Shown in pieces: positions 9,501-15,850 of a stretch of DNA of 15,850 nucleotides. Numbering within the stretch: position 1 is the first letter of the stretch; every line of letters begins with the position of its first letter. This stretch comes from JAKAGZ01 sp035266865 (GTDB lineage: Bacteria; Bacteroidota; Ignavibacteria; Ignavibacteriales; Ignavibacteriaceae), in assembly GCA_035266865.1 (NCBI GenBank), contig DATFMR010000009.1, forward strand, positions 1 through 15,850. Direction: 5' to 3'. The translations under genes were made by a program, and so were the position numbers. The notes under the pieces are model-generated. The model ran no database searches. It was not told the origin of the DNA and saw only the letters and a list, made by a program, of their open reading frames with translations.

Positions 9501-9688
9501 GCCTCCACCTCATTTGCTGAAAGCCCGAGTGCTTCGGTATGGATTTGGACAAATGGACGGGAAAACTCAGGCAAAATATCAACGGGTGCCTTGGTTAATT
9601 GTGTGACTCCAAAGAATATTAATAATATCCCAATAGCCACTATTACCAGTCGAATTCTTAAACTCGACAAAATAATCCACCTCATCAT
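6551..9688 (-). CDS. RND efflux permease B, divergent paralogue of permease A
   Basis: A 1045-aa RND permease collinear with permease A: same MMRWI start, PVDILPEFSRPFVQIH, GLSANEVEALITTPLE, GTDIMAARQMVQERL, LMGVPGVANVAIWG, and the FPW-NT and RPAT segments. TM2-6 lie at about 345-505, TM7 at about 538-558, and TM8-12 at about 867-1027. The TM4 acidic pair is kept (ALGAIIDDSIIDIEN, Asp410-Asp411). TM10 departs from the family: where A has GIAARNGI, B has AITIRTTI (Arg936-Thr937), losing the Gly and Asn. The motif after TM11 is VAGLEMVYS instead of IPGHEIELP, losing the proline. It ends in an acidic tail (DHEPDLELGANVPDFE). It may be the non-transporting or substrate-specialised partner in a mixed trimer with A, as MdtB/MdtC are known to be, but this is inference. 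ATG-ATG at 9688/9685 follows GAGG seven nt upstream. The miniature adaptor gene follows after 49 bp. Confidence 0.9.
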   Translation of the reverse strand: MMRWIILSSLRIRLVIVAIGILLIFFGVTQLTKAPVDILPEFSRPFVQIHTEALGLSANEVEALITTPLEADMLNGVSWVEEIRSESIPGLSSIVLVFERGTDIMAARQMVQERLVSVFALPNVSKAPVMLNPMSSSSRSMMIGFKSKQLSKIEMSVLARWTVLPRLMGVPGVANVAIWGYRDRQLQVQVDPNQLKEKGVSLNQIISTTGNALWVSPLSFLSASTPGTGGFFDTPNQRLGIRHILPITNPEELSKVVVEGTKIPLGELSDIIEEHQPLIGDALVDENPNLILIVEKFPWANTMEVTRGVENALRELQPGLGGLEINSTLFRPATYLGFAIENLSQSFLFAGILIVLSFIFFFINWRMALISTFSILASVIVAVGVLYLQNITLNMMIIAGLVIALGAIIDDSIIDIENIKNRIVQEREKGSEKSIAAIIFEASFEMRRPIIYATLIIILIAVPVFLLKGVAGSFYQSIALGYILALVASFAVALTITPSITLLLLKNSSNLKKTNSQLADSLYNLYKKIFSNIFNIPRPIFIAVCILVVASILAFMFTGQGSLVPKLMENDLMVTWQAPPGTAHPEMNRILALAGNELGEINGVKSVSAHVGRAVMSDMVTNVNTGQLWISVKPEEDYDRIVREIKSVVRGYPGFFQEVLTYSQSKVRNELSGTEESFIVRVYGEDLNIIREKAEELQNNLTNVDGIINSRVIYPDIEPTLEIEVNLDLAKRYGLKPGDVRRQATSLISGLAVGNLFEEQKVFDVVVWGKPKVRYSLSSLQNLLIETSTNIRIPLKEVADIRVVPNVTNIRRESVARYIDIAASIEGRNLTGAINEVKNNIKQTNFPLEYRAELLGELAEKIESKQRIQIFLVAALILIFLLLQAAFRSWKLALAIFLTLPMALIGGVITNYFVFGNFLSLGASIGFVAIFAITIRTTIILVRRYRHIEMNEGESFGTVLVEKGIRERFQPIIISTITFILAFLPAVFFGKVAGLEMVYSIAVVVLGGIITSTLYVLVSVPVIYLLFGADHEPDLELGANVPDFE

Positions 9689-9777
9689 ATTGCAGCCTCA
9701 TTAAAAGTTGTTTATATAATAGTTAGTTAATTCCTCTCCTCTTTTATAAAAATATCAGTTCGAATACCTCAGAAAAT

Positions 9778-10689
9778 TTAATTTGTAGATCTTTGAATAA
9801 TTGGTTTTGTCTTACCATATAATTCTTTGGAAACTCCGTATGCGCTTTTTTCCAGTTTAATAACTCCTGCACGAGCTTCATCCAGTGCACCTAAAACCAA
9901 TTGTTGAATTTCAACTAATTCCAAAACCTCTTGAGTAAGCTCGCCTTTGCCTCTCCAGCCTACACGAATATTGCCTACATTTTGGGCAAAATATTTTAAT
10001 TGTTGTGCATCAGGCTCTGATATACTTAATTCAGCAATGACCAGTACATCTTCAAAACAATCTAACGGGACACAATTTTTGATTCCCATCTGATCCACCT
10101 GAGCGCGATCAGTAAAATCAACTGAAGGAGCCCATCCCTGTGAATAACTTGGCATTCCAACTTTTGGATTAGCATTCATCTCAATTCCGGCTATCGAACC
10201 ATTGAAACCATGAAGCCAGCAAGTCGCTTTTATAAACTTTCCATTTTCATATTCTTCGGGATATTCGCCCATTCGCCAGACGTTGCCAAATTTATCCTGA
10301 GCAAAGAATGCCAGTTCCGCTTCTTCTAATTCACCATTGCTGTAATCCAGGTCCCAGGTTACGACGCAATTAACACCCCCAATTTCTTTTGTAAAATCAG
10401 TTACTGTAATAATTACACGGTGTGCAAAGGTTTCTCCATCTTCCACGGTTGTTCCTTCATAGACATGTCTTGTCAGCGGCTTCAACGGCATCCATTTATT
10501 GGTAATATTGATTGATGTTTCATCGAAATTTGATGGATTAAATTCTTCATGTTCTTTTTGGTCATTCTCATTTCCTTGTGCATAGGCTGAAAAGCTTACC
10601 AATCCCGTCAAAATAAATATGAATAAAAAAATTTTACAGGACGGAAATAGTCCGTTTATATACTTAATATATTTAGGAGTGGCTTTCAT
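9778..10689 (-). CDS. Secreted PKVGM-family protein with C-terminal extension
   Basis: A 303-aa exported protein. Residues 1-38 form a signal peptide with a long basic start, hydrophobic core FLFIFILTGLVSF and a cleavage site near AYAQ; there is no lipobox cysteine, so it should be soluble in the periplasm or secreted. The core (about 65-245) is homologous to the lipoprotein at 824-1543: VIITVTDFTKEIGGV, a GEYPEEYENGKF stretch, HGFNGSIAGIEM, NPKVGM at 174-179, YSQGWAP and DRA. The core carries extra cysteines (108, 157, 206, 211) absent from the paralogue. Residues about 250-303 are an added helical, charged tail (VLELVEIQQLVLGALDEARA, then a Lys-rich end). AAGGA precedes the ATG at 10689 with 9-nt spacing. 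It sits 89 bp upstream of permease B and 90 bp after the receptor gene. Function unknown; being duplicated on both sides of the pump genes suggests it works with them. Confidence 0.78.
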   Translation of the reverse strand: MKATPKYIKYINGLFPSCKIFLFIFILTGLVSFSAYAQGNENDQKEHEEFNPSNFDETSINITNKWMPLKPLTRHVYEGTTVEDGETFAHRVIITVTDFTKEIGGVNCVVTWDLDYSNGELEEAELAFFAQDKFGNVWRMGEYPEEYENGKFIKATCWLHGFNGSIAGIEMNANPKVGMPSYSQGWAPSVDFTDRAQVDQMGIKNCVPLDCFEDVLVIAELSISEPDAQQLKYFAQNVGNIRVGWRGKGELTQEVLELVEIQQLVLGALDEARAGVIKLEKSAYGVSKELYGKTKPIIQRSTN

Positions 10690-10779
10690 AATCTTTTTCC
10701 TTCTATTTATTATTTGATTTAGATTTTTATCTTTTTGTTCGTAAATAATTTTCAGCTATTTATTAGCCAAAACATGATT

Positions 10780-13164
10780 TTAATATTTCCTTAATCCTTC
10801 TCCTTCGAACTCTAATTTCTTTTCATCTCCCTGGTAGGAATCTCCAAAGCGCCAGGAAAATCCCAGATAAATAATCGGTTGTTTGCGATATAAACTTGTT
10901 ACCTGATTTAATTCAGGAATGTTAATCTTCAGGTTCTCTTTATAGGAACCAAAAAGATCAGTAACCGATATAGTCAGAGATATCTGGTCATAATAAAGCA
11001 AGCGCTTTATGCCTGCATTTAGGAAAAATATTTCTTCTTTTTGACCCTGGGGTGTGAGAACCGGTGAATTGTAAGAGAAGTTTAATTGAAATAAGGTTTT
11101 TTTTGATATCTTAAAAAGAGAATATAATTCAACAGTTCCGGATATATTGCTCTTTCTGTTTGAATATCCGAGATTGCTGGCATCTATTTCATTATAAAAT
11201 AAACTGGCGCTAAGGTTATAATCCCACCATTTGAATAAATTACCAGAGACTAAAGTTTCTATCCCGGCAGATTGCTGTTTTGCAAGATTTTCAGTAGTTA
11301 AAATTATTACACTATCACCTATGGAATTTGAAACAGATGTAAATGCATCATATTTATGGCGGTAGAATATACCCGGAGTAATGGTAATCGATTCACTAAT
11401 GTTTTGATATGAGAATTCAAAGGAATGTATTTGTTCCGGTTTTAAATACGGATTACCTGCTTCTGCATTTCTGGGGTCTATAAATTCGGGAAATGGATTA
11501 AGCTGATCGGCTTCAGGTCGATTTACTCTTTTACCGTAGCTGAAACGCAGGTTATGATATTTATCAATCTCATATGTAATACCCACCGATGGATATAATT
11601 TAAAATAATCATTTGGTATTAATACATCATTTGGCACTGTCAGGTGTGATTTTATACCAACAAATTCACCTCTCAATCCAAGTTCCAAATTGAAATTATT
11701 TATATCCCGGCTATAAAGGCCATATAAAGCATGTATGTTTTGATCAAATAAAAACCTGTTTGGTCCGGATTCATTAATATAAAAGATATTATCGTGAATA
11801 AACTCACCAGTATATCCTGCCTCAAAATCACTTTCATCATTGATAGGCATTGCATATTCAGATACCAATTCAATTTGACTGCCTCTCTTATTGACAAATA
11901 GATTTTTTACTGCCAATTCATTGTTTGGGAAAGAACTTATTTCATTAAATATTAAATCTTCTTTTTCATCGTAACCGGCAACTGCTGCTTCAAGCACTAG
12001 GCTATGGTCTTCATTACCATTAAACAAGTGTTCAAATGAAATTCCACCCTCACCTTCTTTTTCATATTCATCGTTGGTGTTCTCAGATCGATAACTTTCA
12101 ATTAATTGATTCTGCCCATTTATCAGGTTTATAAGCGAACTGCCCTTATGAAATGAATTTTGCGAAAAGTAATTACCTGAAAATTCTATTAAATTATCAT
12201 CATTGAATTGATAAACTAATCCCGCATCCAAAACGTGGGCTAACGGTTTTGTTAAGGATTTTCCATTTTCATTGTACTTTGTCAGAACCTGTCCGTTTGA
12301 AATATCTTTTTTAATTCTTTCATCAAAAAAAATATTAGTTCCTGAGGGATGGCGAAGAGAGTAACTTAAAAATGTGTTTAGATTTGACTGGCCGTAGCTT
12401 AAATTTATACCTGTATTGTACTTACTTTCATTTCCTATATTCCCGATTATCTGGCCATTTTTGCCGGTTTCAGTATCTTTTCTTGCAATTATATTTACAA
12501 TTCCACCTGTACCTTCAGGATTATATTTGGCTGATGGATTAGTAATTACTTCAATACGCTCAATAGTATAAGCCGGGATTGTTTTTAAGGCAGTTGCAGG
12601 GTTTCTGCGCAGTCGGGCCGAAGATCTTCCATTTATTAAGTATGTAATTTTAGTTGTTCCGCGTATGGTTACATTGCCATTTACATCAACTGAAACTGAT
12701 GGTATGTTTTGCAAAATATCACTTACGGATCCTGATTCACTGATTATATCCTTTCCAACATTGTAAATTTTCTTCTCTAAGCCAGACACCAAAGTGCTTT
12801 TCTCACCACTAACAGTTACCTCGTCTATTAAAATAGATAATTTTTTTAGTACTAATTTGCCTACGTAAATATTTCCTATAAGTTCAAATACCGGTGTTTC
12901 CTTCTTTTCATATCCAATAAAACTAGCTTTTATAAAGTATTTGCCTCCAGCAATATTTTCAAATTTGAAGTTTCCATCTGCATTAGTTACTGTGCCGGCT
13001 ACTAATGTACTATCGGTATCCCTAGACAGGGCTATATTAGCATACAACATCGGCTCATTGTTATCCGCATCAACTATTTGTCCAGTGATAATATATTTTG
13101 ATTGAGCATTCAGTAAAGAAAAGCAAAAAAGGAAAATTATCCCTAGAATTGGATATTTTACCAT
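10780..13164 (-). CDS. TonB-dependent receptor-like outer-membrane protein
   Basis: A 794-aa outer-membrane protein. Signal peptide at residues 1-20 (FLFCFSLLNAQ). Residues about 24-110 form a carboxypeptidase-regulatory-like beta domain (ITGQIVDADNNEPMLYANIA, TNADGNFKFENIAGGKY, ASFIGYEKK), as in many Bacteroidota receptors. Residues about 125-230 form the plug (SVSDILQNIPSVSVD, VTIRGT, INGR, IERIEVITNPSAKYNPEGTGGIVNI). The rest is a long barrel of alternating strands with RVNRPEADQLNPFPEFIDPRN and GNPYLKPEQIHSFEFSY, typical of the 'outer membrane beta-barrel family 3' group. It ends WRFG followed by a charged 20-residue tail rather than a strand-final phenylalanine. No cognate TonB, ExbB or siderophore gene is in the window, so the ligand is unknown. 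The ATG at 13164 has no clear Shine-Dalgarno sequence, unlike its neighbours. It is the first gene of the co-directional block, with a 407-bp spacer upstream. Confidence 0.88.
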   Translation of the reverse strand: MVKYPILGIIFLFCFSLLNAQSKYIITGQIVDADNNEPMLYANIALSRDTDSTLVAGTVTNADGNFKFENIAGGKYFIKASFIGYEKKETPVFELIGNIYVGKLVLKKLSILIDEVTVSGEKSTLVSGLEKKIYNVGKDIISESGSVSDILQNIPSVSVDVNGNVTIRGTTKITYLINGRSSARLRRNPATALKTIPAYTIERIEVITNPSAKYNPEGTGGIVNIIARKDTETGKNGQIIGNIGNESKYNTGINLSYGQSNLNTFLSYSLRHPSGTNIFFDERIKKDISNGQVLTKYNENGKSLTKPLAHVLDAGLVYQFNDDNLIEFSGNYFSQNSFHKGSSLINLINGQNQLIESYRSENTNDEYEKEGEGGISFEHLFNGNEDHSLVLEAAVAGYDEKEDLIFNEISSFPNNELAVKNLFVNKRGSQIELVSEYAMPINDESDFEAGYTGEFIHDNIFYINESGPNRFLFDQNIHALYGLYSRDINNFNLELGLRGEFVGIKSHLTVPNDVLIPNDYFKLYPSVGITYEIDKYHNLRFSYGKRVNRPEADQLNPFPEFIDPRNAEAGNPYLKPEQIHSFEFSYQNISESITITPGIFYRHKYDAFTSVSNSIGDSVIILTTENLAKQQSAGIETLVSGNLFKWWDYNLSASLFYNEIDASNLGYSNRKSNISGTVELYSLFKISKKTLFQLNFSYNSPVLTPQGQKEEIFFLNAGIKRLLYYDQISLTISVTDLFGSYKENLKINIPELNQVTSLYRKQPIIYLGFSWRFGDSYQGDEKKLEFEGEGLRKY

Positions 13165-13571
13165 TTTGGGCCTATAATTTAGGGTTTGGGGAAATTGAAA
13201 ATAGTCTAACCCTTTAGATAAAATTAATAACTGGCAACTCGGAAAATTATTTTAATTATTCGGATTTAATTTTCTTGAATGCGTTAGACGGTCAAAATGA
13301 AAGGATAGTTGATTAATTTAACATTAATGTATCTCATAACGGAAAGGTATGGAGCTAATTAAAAAGTGTATTGTTTAAAATGTATTCAGTTTATAAATTA
13401 CGCCTGAAAAAGCAAGAATTTGAGAATAAATAATTAGAAATTATACGTTTTAGAAATGACAAATCTTTGATGATTATCACTAATCTGGAGGAACATAATA
13501 AAAAATGATGAGTTTGAGCTAAATAATTGCTCTCTGAATTTTATTTAATAATTCAATGAAACACTTAAATC
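13165..13571. other. 407-bp AT-rich spacer upstream of the envelope block
   Basis: No credible gene is visible. This must hold the promoter of the receptor gene if the eight-gene block is one transcript. I could not identify a convincing TTTG/TAnnTTTG pair on the minus strand; TTGCC at about 13232-13236 is the best -33-like element but has no good partner. A GGAGG followed by ATG-ATG at about 13487-13510 on plus opens only five codons. No strong hairpin plus T-run ends the 364-aa gene on the minus strand. Confidence 0.5.
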
Positions 13572-14666
13572 TTAGAGAAATATTCCGCAATAAATGATAA
13601 AATCCTGCAACCCATATTCTTGGGATATAAAACTGAAGGCTAAAAATGGTGATATTGAACAAATTGCATTTTTGCTAGCTAAAACTTTTTCCGCAATTTT
13701 ATTTTTAAATAGGCGAACAAGATATTCAAAAATATTATGATATTTTAGCTGATAGGATTCCTTTGTTAGTTTGCTAAAATGGGGATGTAAATATGTATAA
13801 AGATTCGAGTTTAGTCCGCCATTTTTAACGTCTGCTGCCAGCATATTTAGTGCCTGTTTAAAATAATTGTATTCTGTTTTATCCAGCTTATTTTTCTCAT
13901 AATATGTGGTTCTTAATTTAAGCTCGGTATATTTTAATGCTGAATTTACTGTTTCATTTATTTCAATTTCTTCAACCAAAGCCTCTGTGGATTTTTTATG
14001 TACAAACTGGGATTGATTAATCTCTTTTAATCTAAAAATAATTTCATTAAGCGGAAGGGCAGGAAAATAAGTGGTTTCAGCTTTTATATAATTAAACAGA
14101 GATTTTAAAAGTGTTTTCCTATCAAAAAATAAGTATGATGGAATCTTGTGAAACTCAAAATCATTAATAACTATCCAATCAATTTTTGAATTTGAGGTTT
14201 CAGTAATATAAATCTTACCTAAATAATTAATCTTATAGTAATTTCCTGTCCTAACTAAATAATTTATTGAGTTCAATATTTTAGAAAAAAGAGGGTCCGA
14301 TTCCCTTAATTTCAATGATATATGTTGCTCTACACGATTGCTGATTAATTTATTTAAAAACGCAATAGCTTCATTTTCAGATTTTATAGGTGGATTCCAA
14401 TTTTTGATTACATCTACTATTATATAATGATTATTGTAGTTTGCTTTAAGGAATAGTTGAGTAATAGCTTCCAGTGCAATATTCCTGAATGAATTTTGGC
14501 AGGGGCTAATAATATTTTTAATCCGATTGTAATTATAACGAATGTGCGGCTCTCCAATTTTGACGAGTCTTTCAATAAAATTCTCAAGTTCAGACTGCGA
14601 ATATCCATTTTTGCATAATTTATTGAGAAAATTATAAAAGGAATATCTTTCCTCTGTATCCCACAT
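13572..14666 (-). CDS. Unrecognised 364-aa cytoplasmic protein
   Basis: I do not recognise this family. There is no signal peptide or internal transmembrane run apart from a hydrophobic C-terminus. Residues 1-145 are mostly helical and charged (ELENFIERLVKIGEPHIRYN, NIALEAITQLFLKAN, AIAFLNKLISNRVEQHISLKLRESDP). About 140-180 look like short strands (YYKINYLGKIYI, SKIDWIVINDFEFH). About 225-330 are helical again, with a TEALVEEIEI acidic patch and an ALNMLAADVKNGG segment. The end (FLAFSFISQEYGLQDFIIYCGIFL region, 341-364) is hydrophobic. The helical first part is only loosely reminiscent of sigma-factor-like or other nucleic-acid-associated proteins; no defining motif is seen. GAGG lies four nt before the ATG at 14666. 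It is 407 bp from the envelope genes, so probably a separate unit, possibly regulatory. Confidence 0.65.
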   Translation of the reverse strand: MWDTEERYSFYNFLNKLCKNGYSQSELENFIERLVKIGEPHIRYNYNRIKNIISPCQNSFRNIALEAITQLFLKANYNNHYIIVDVIKNWNPPIKSENEAIAFLNKLISNRVEQHISLKLRESDPLFSKILNSINYLVRTGNYYKINYLGKIYITETSNSKIDWIVINDFEFHKIPSYLFFDRKTLLKSLFNYIKAETTYFPALPLNEIIFRLKEINQSQFVHKKSTEALVEEIEINETVNSALKYTELKLRTTYYEKNKLDKTEYNYFKQALNMLAADVKNGGLNSNLYTYLHPHFSKLTKESYQLKYHNIFEYLVRLFKNKIAEKVLASKNAICSISPFLAFSFISQEYGLQDFIIYCGIFL

Positions 14667-15285
14667 ATGACCTCAAATAAATAATATTTCAGAATTAGAT
14701 TCGAAAAAAAAGAGTAGAATAAAGGAGCTTTTGCAATGTTACAGAACTAAAATATTGTAAAGGAATTTTAACCAATAACCTATTTTTAACTATTCAGCAA
14801 ACACAAACGTTATTCCGCAATGAACTATTTAAAAACAGATAATCCAAAATATTTTTAGCTTCAGTATTTAAGGGAGATTGTTCTTAGGATTTTCAAATGT
14901 CTCTACTTACTGCAAGTAGAATTTAAATTGATTGCAATAATAAAATTCTTTCACCAATGCTTACCTTTATATATTTATTGCTTCTAATTACTTTACATAT
15001 TTAGAAATACAATAGCTGCATCAATGCAATCAAAAGTAGGAATTAACTTAGCAGATTTTATCTTAAAGTCAATAATAATCTTTTACCAAATTATTATGAT
15101 TATTGAAATTAGCCAAATTAATCGCTTAAATCTCATTTTTGTGAGTTTATAAAAGCGTATAATATTTGGACGGTCATCCAGTATTCTCACAAAATCTTAA
15201 GATTCAAAAAATTCAAAAGACTTAAATAATTTAGCATAGTAAATGGCATAGTGTGAATAGAACAATAATCAAAATATGAAATGTG
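14667..15285. other. 619-bp AT-rich spacer with small inverted repeats
   Basis: No gene of convincing length is present on either strand. Contents seen: a perfect 7-bp stem with 5-nt loop, TCTACTT/AAGTAGA, at 14902-14920; a 12-bp palindrome AATCTTAAGATT at 15193-15204; and a bulged CTCA/TGAG hairpin near 15128-15148. A short open stretch on minus near 14800-14885 has a protein-like composition but no start, and may be chance or a decayed gene. The promoter of the 364-aa gene should lie near 14670-14760 but is not clear. Confidence 0.5.
14902..14920. repeat. Perfect 7-bp inverted repeat, 5-nt loop
   Basis: TCTACTT (14902-14908) and AAGTAGA (14914-14920) are exact complements around ACTGC. No T-run follows, so it is not a clear terminator. 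It sits about 240 bp upstream of the 364-aa gene and could be an operator or chance in AT-rich DNA. Confidence 0.4.
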
Positions 15286-15373
15286 CGGAGAGACAGGGAT
15301 TCGAACCCTGGGTCCGCCAATGACGGACAACGGTTTTCGAGACCGCCCCATTCAACCACTCTGGCATCTCTCC
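15286..15373 (-). tRNA. tRNA-Ser (anticodon CGA)
   Basis: This folds as an 88-nt class II tRNA. The acceptor stem is GGAGAGA/TCTCTCC with discriminator G, and the anticodon stem GCGGT/ACCGT carries loop CTCGAAA, so the anticodon is CGA (complement at 15337-15339), reading UCG. The long variable arm has GTCCG/CGGAC, and the T arm is CAGGG-TTCGAAT-CCCTG. The long variable arm and the G discriminator are serine identity features. CCA is not encoded; CAC follows the discriminator. A weak TAnnTTTG-like -7 element (TTTATTTG on minus, 15385-15392) lies 11 nt upstream. Confidence 0.97.
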
Positions 15374-15494
15374 ATTAGGGTATTCAAATAAATATTAAAT
15401 GGACAATTAAAAATAATATTATCCCGGAAACAAATAAACTAGGGACAAAAAATTTATGATTTTTATGCATTTCTCAAAAAAATTGTATGAATGG

Positions 15495-15516
15495 GCAGGA
15501 AAATAAATATTCCTGC
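15495..15516. repeat. Perfect 7-bp inverted repeat GCAGGAA/TTCCTGC
   Basis: The arms GCAGGAA (15495-15501) and TTCCTGC (15510-15516) are exact complements around an 8-nt AT-rich loop. The arms are more GC-rich than the surrounding DNA. No T-run is attached. Possible operator or small hairpin. Confidence 0.45.
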
Positions 15517-15544
15517 AATATGAGTCATAATTTTCCCAATAAAT

Positions 15545-15563
15545 AATCTGGAAATTCCGGATT
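15545..15563. repeat. Near-perfect 19-bp palindrome
   Basis: AATCTGGAA (15545-15553) and TTCCGGATT (15555-15563) pair over 9 bp around a single A, with one T/G mismatch that would be a wobble pair in RNA. A one-nt centre cannot form an RNA loop well, so a dimeric-protein operator is more natural than a terminator. Confidence 0.45.
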
Positions 15564-15717
15564 AAAGAAAACTATTCTGAAATTAATCCACAAATTGTAA
15601 CTAATTTAAAAACTGCCATGTATAAATATATATAGAGACTTACGCATGTATAAAAGAAATCCGGCCATATGACATTATTAACTATACAATGATCCATTAT
15701 TTAGAATAGTCACATTT

Positions 15718-15749
15718 TTTGTAAAATCTTATTGAAATAATTATATTTA
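15718..15749 (+). promoter_or_regulatory. Bacteroidota-type promoter of tRNA-Ser(GGA)
   Basis: TTTG at 15718-15721 and TATATTTA at 15742-15749 are separated by 20 nt. This is close to the Bacteroidota primary sigma consensus TTTG - about 19 nt - TAnnTTTG, with one mismatch in the final position. The -7 element ends 13 nt before the mature tRNA 5' end at 15763, the right distance for a short leader. Confidence 0.5.
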
Positions 15750-15762
15750 CAATCTTCTATCT

Positions 15763-15850
<88 letters not shown>

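Larger units (their letters stand above)
15374..15762. other. 389-bp divergent spacer between the two tRNA-Ser genes
   Basis: No protein gene is visible. The stretch should hold the two outward-facing tRNA promoters. It contains two strong inverted repeats (15495-15516 and 15545-15563), listed separately. The remainder is AT-rich with no other structure I can support. Confidence 0.55.

Noticed and set aside
9312..9704. A 130-codon plus-strand open frame antisense to the start of permease B
   Set aside because: It lies wholly within and opposite a strongly supported RND gene, has no ribosome site of note, and has the Ser/Ile-rich composition expected of an antisense shadow.
13203..13289. GTCTAAC/GTTAGAC inverted pair about 70 bp apart upstream of the receptor gene
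   Set aside because: Seven-base arms at this distance are expected by chance, with no supporting element.
13487..13522. GGAGG followed by ATG-ATG on plus, suggesting a gene start
   Set aside because: The frame stops after five codons; no downstream coding region follows on plus.
13594..13740. A 48-codon plus-strand frame with protein-like composition, antisense to the end of the 364-aa gene
   Set aside because: It has no ribosome site, is short, and overlaps a longer intact frame on the other strand.
14800..14890. Short open stretch on minus that might be a pseudogene fragment, and a shared 11-base TATTCCGCAAT also near 13581
   Set aside because: It has no start codon and no recognisable similarity; an 11-base match in AT-rich DNA is weak evidence of duplication.

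Overview
The window is AT-rich, gene-dense DNA from a Gram-negative bacterium, most likely of the Bacteroidota/Ignavibacteriota lineage. This is an inference. It rests on the TonB-dependent receptor, which has an N-terminal carboxypeptidase-regulatory-like domain and a 'family 3' type barrel as is typical of that lineage, on an OprP/OprO-like porin, and on a TTTG-N20-TATATTTA promoter in front of a tRNA gene. Most genes have good GGAGG/AGGAG ribosome sites, which fits Ignavibacteria-like organisms better than classical Bacteroides.

Layout, right to left, because every protein gene is on the minus strand. At the right edge are two divergent serine tRNA genes: GGA anticodon on plus at 15763-15849, CGA anticodon on minus at 15286-15373. 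AT-rich spacers lie between and beside them. Next come an unrecognised 364-aa protein (13572-14666) and a 407-bp spacer. Then eight co-directional envelope genes follow with gaps of only 42-107 bp: a TonB-dependent receptor-like protein (10780-13164), a secreted 303-aa protein (9778-10689), RND permease B (6551-9688), a 145-aa adaptor-like lipoprotein (6064-6501), RND permease A (2842-5976), a phosphate-selective-porin-like protein (1586-2734), a 239-aa lipoprotein (824-1543) and a 227-aa secreted protein with a fibronectin-III-like end (84-767).

All eight products carry an export signal or are inner-membrane pumps, so the block reads as one envelope transport/secretion locus. It is unusual in three ways. 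Two paralogous heavy-metal-type (CzcA/CusA-like) RND permeases bracket a very small adaptor that lacks the hairpin and lipoyl parts of normal membrane-fusion proteins. There is no TolC-type channel; the outer-membrane candidates are a porin and a TonB-dependent receptor. Two homologous secreted proteins with a shared PKVGM-type core flank the pump genes, one lipidated and one not. The two permeases also differ in the proton-relay region (TM10/TM11), which suggests an MdtB/MdtC-like division of labour. The substrate cannot be read from sequence.

Regulatory candidates are a 10-bp perfect intercistronic hairpin between permease A and the porin gene, and a 13-codon leader ORF with its own GGAGG whose stop overlaps the ATG of permease A.
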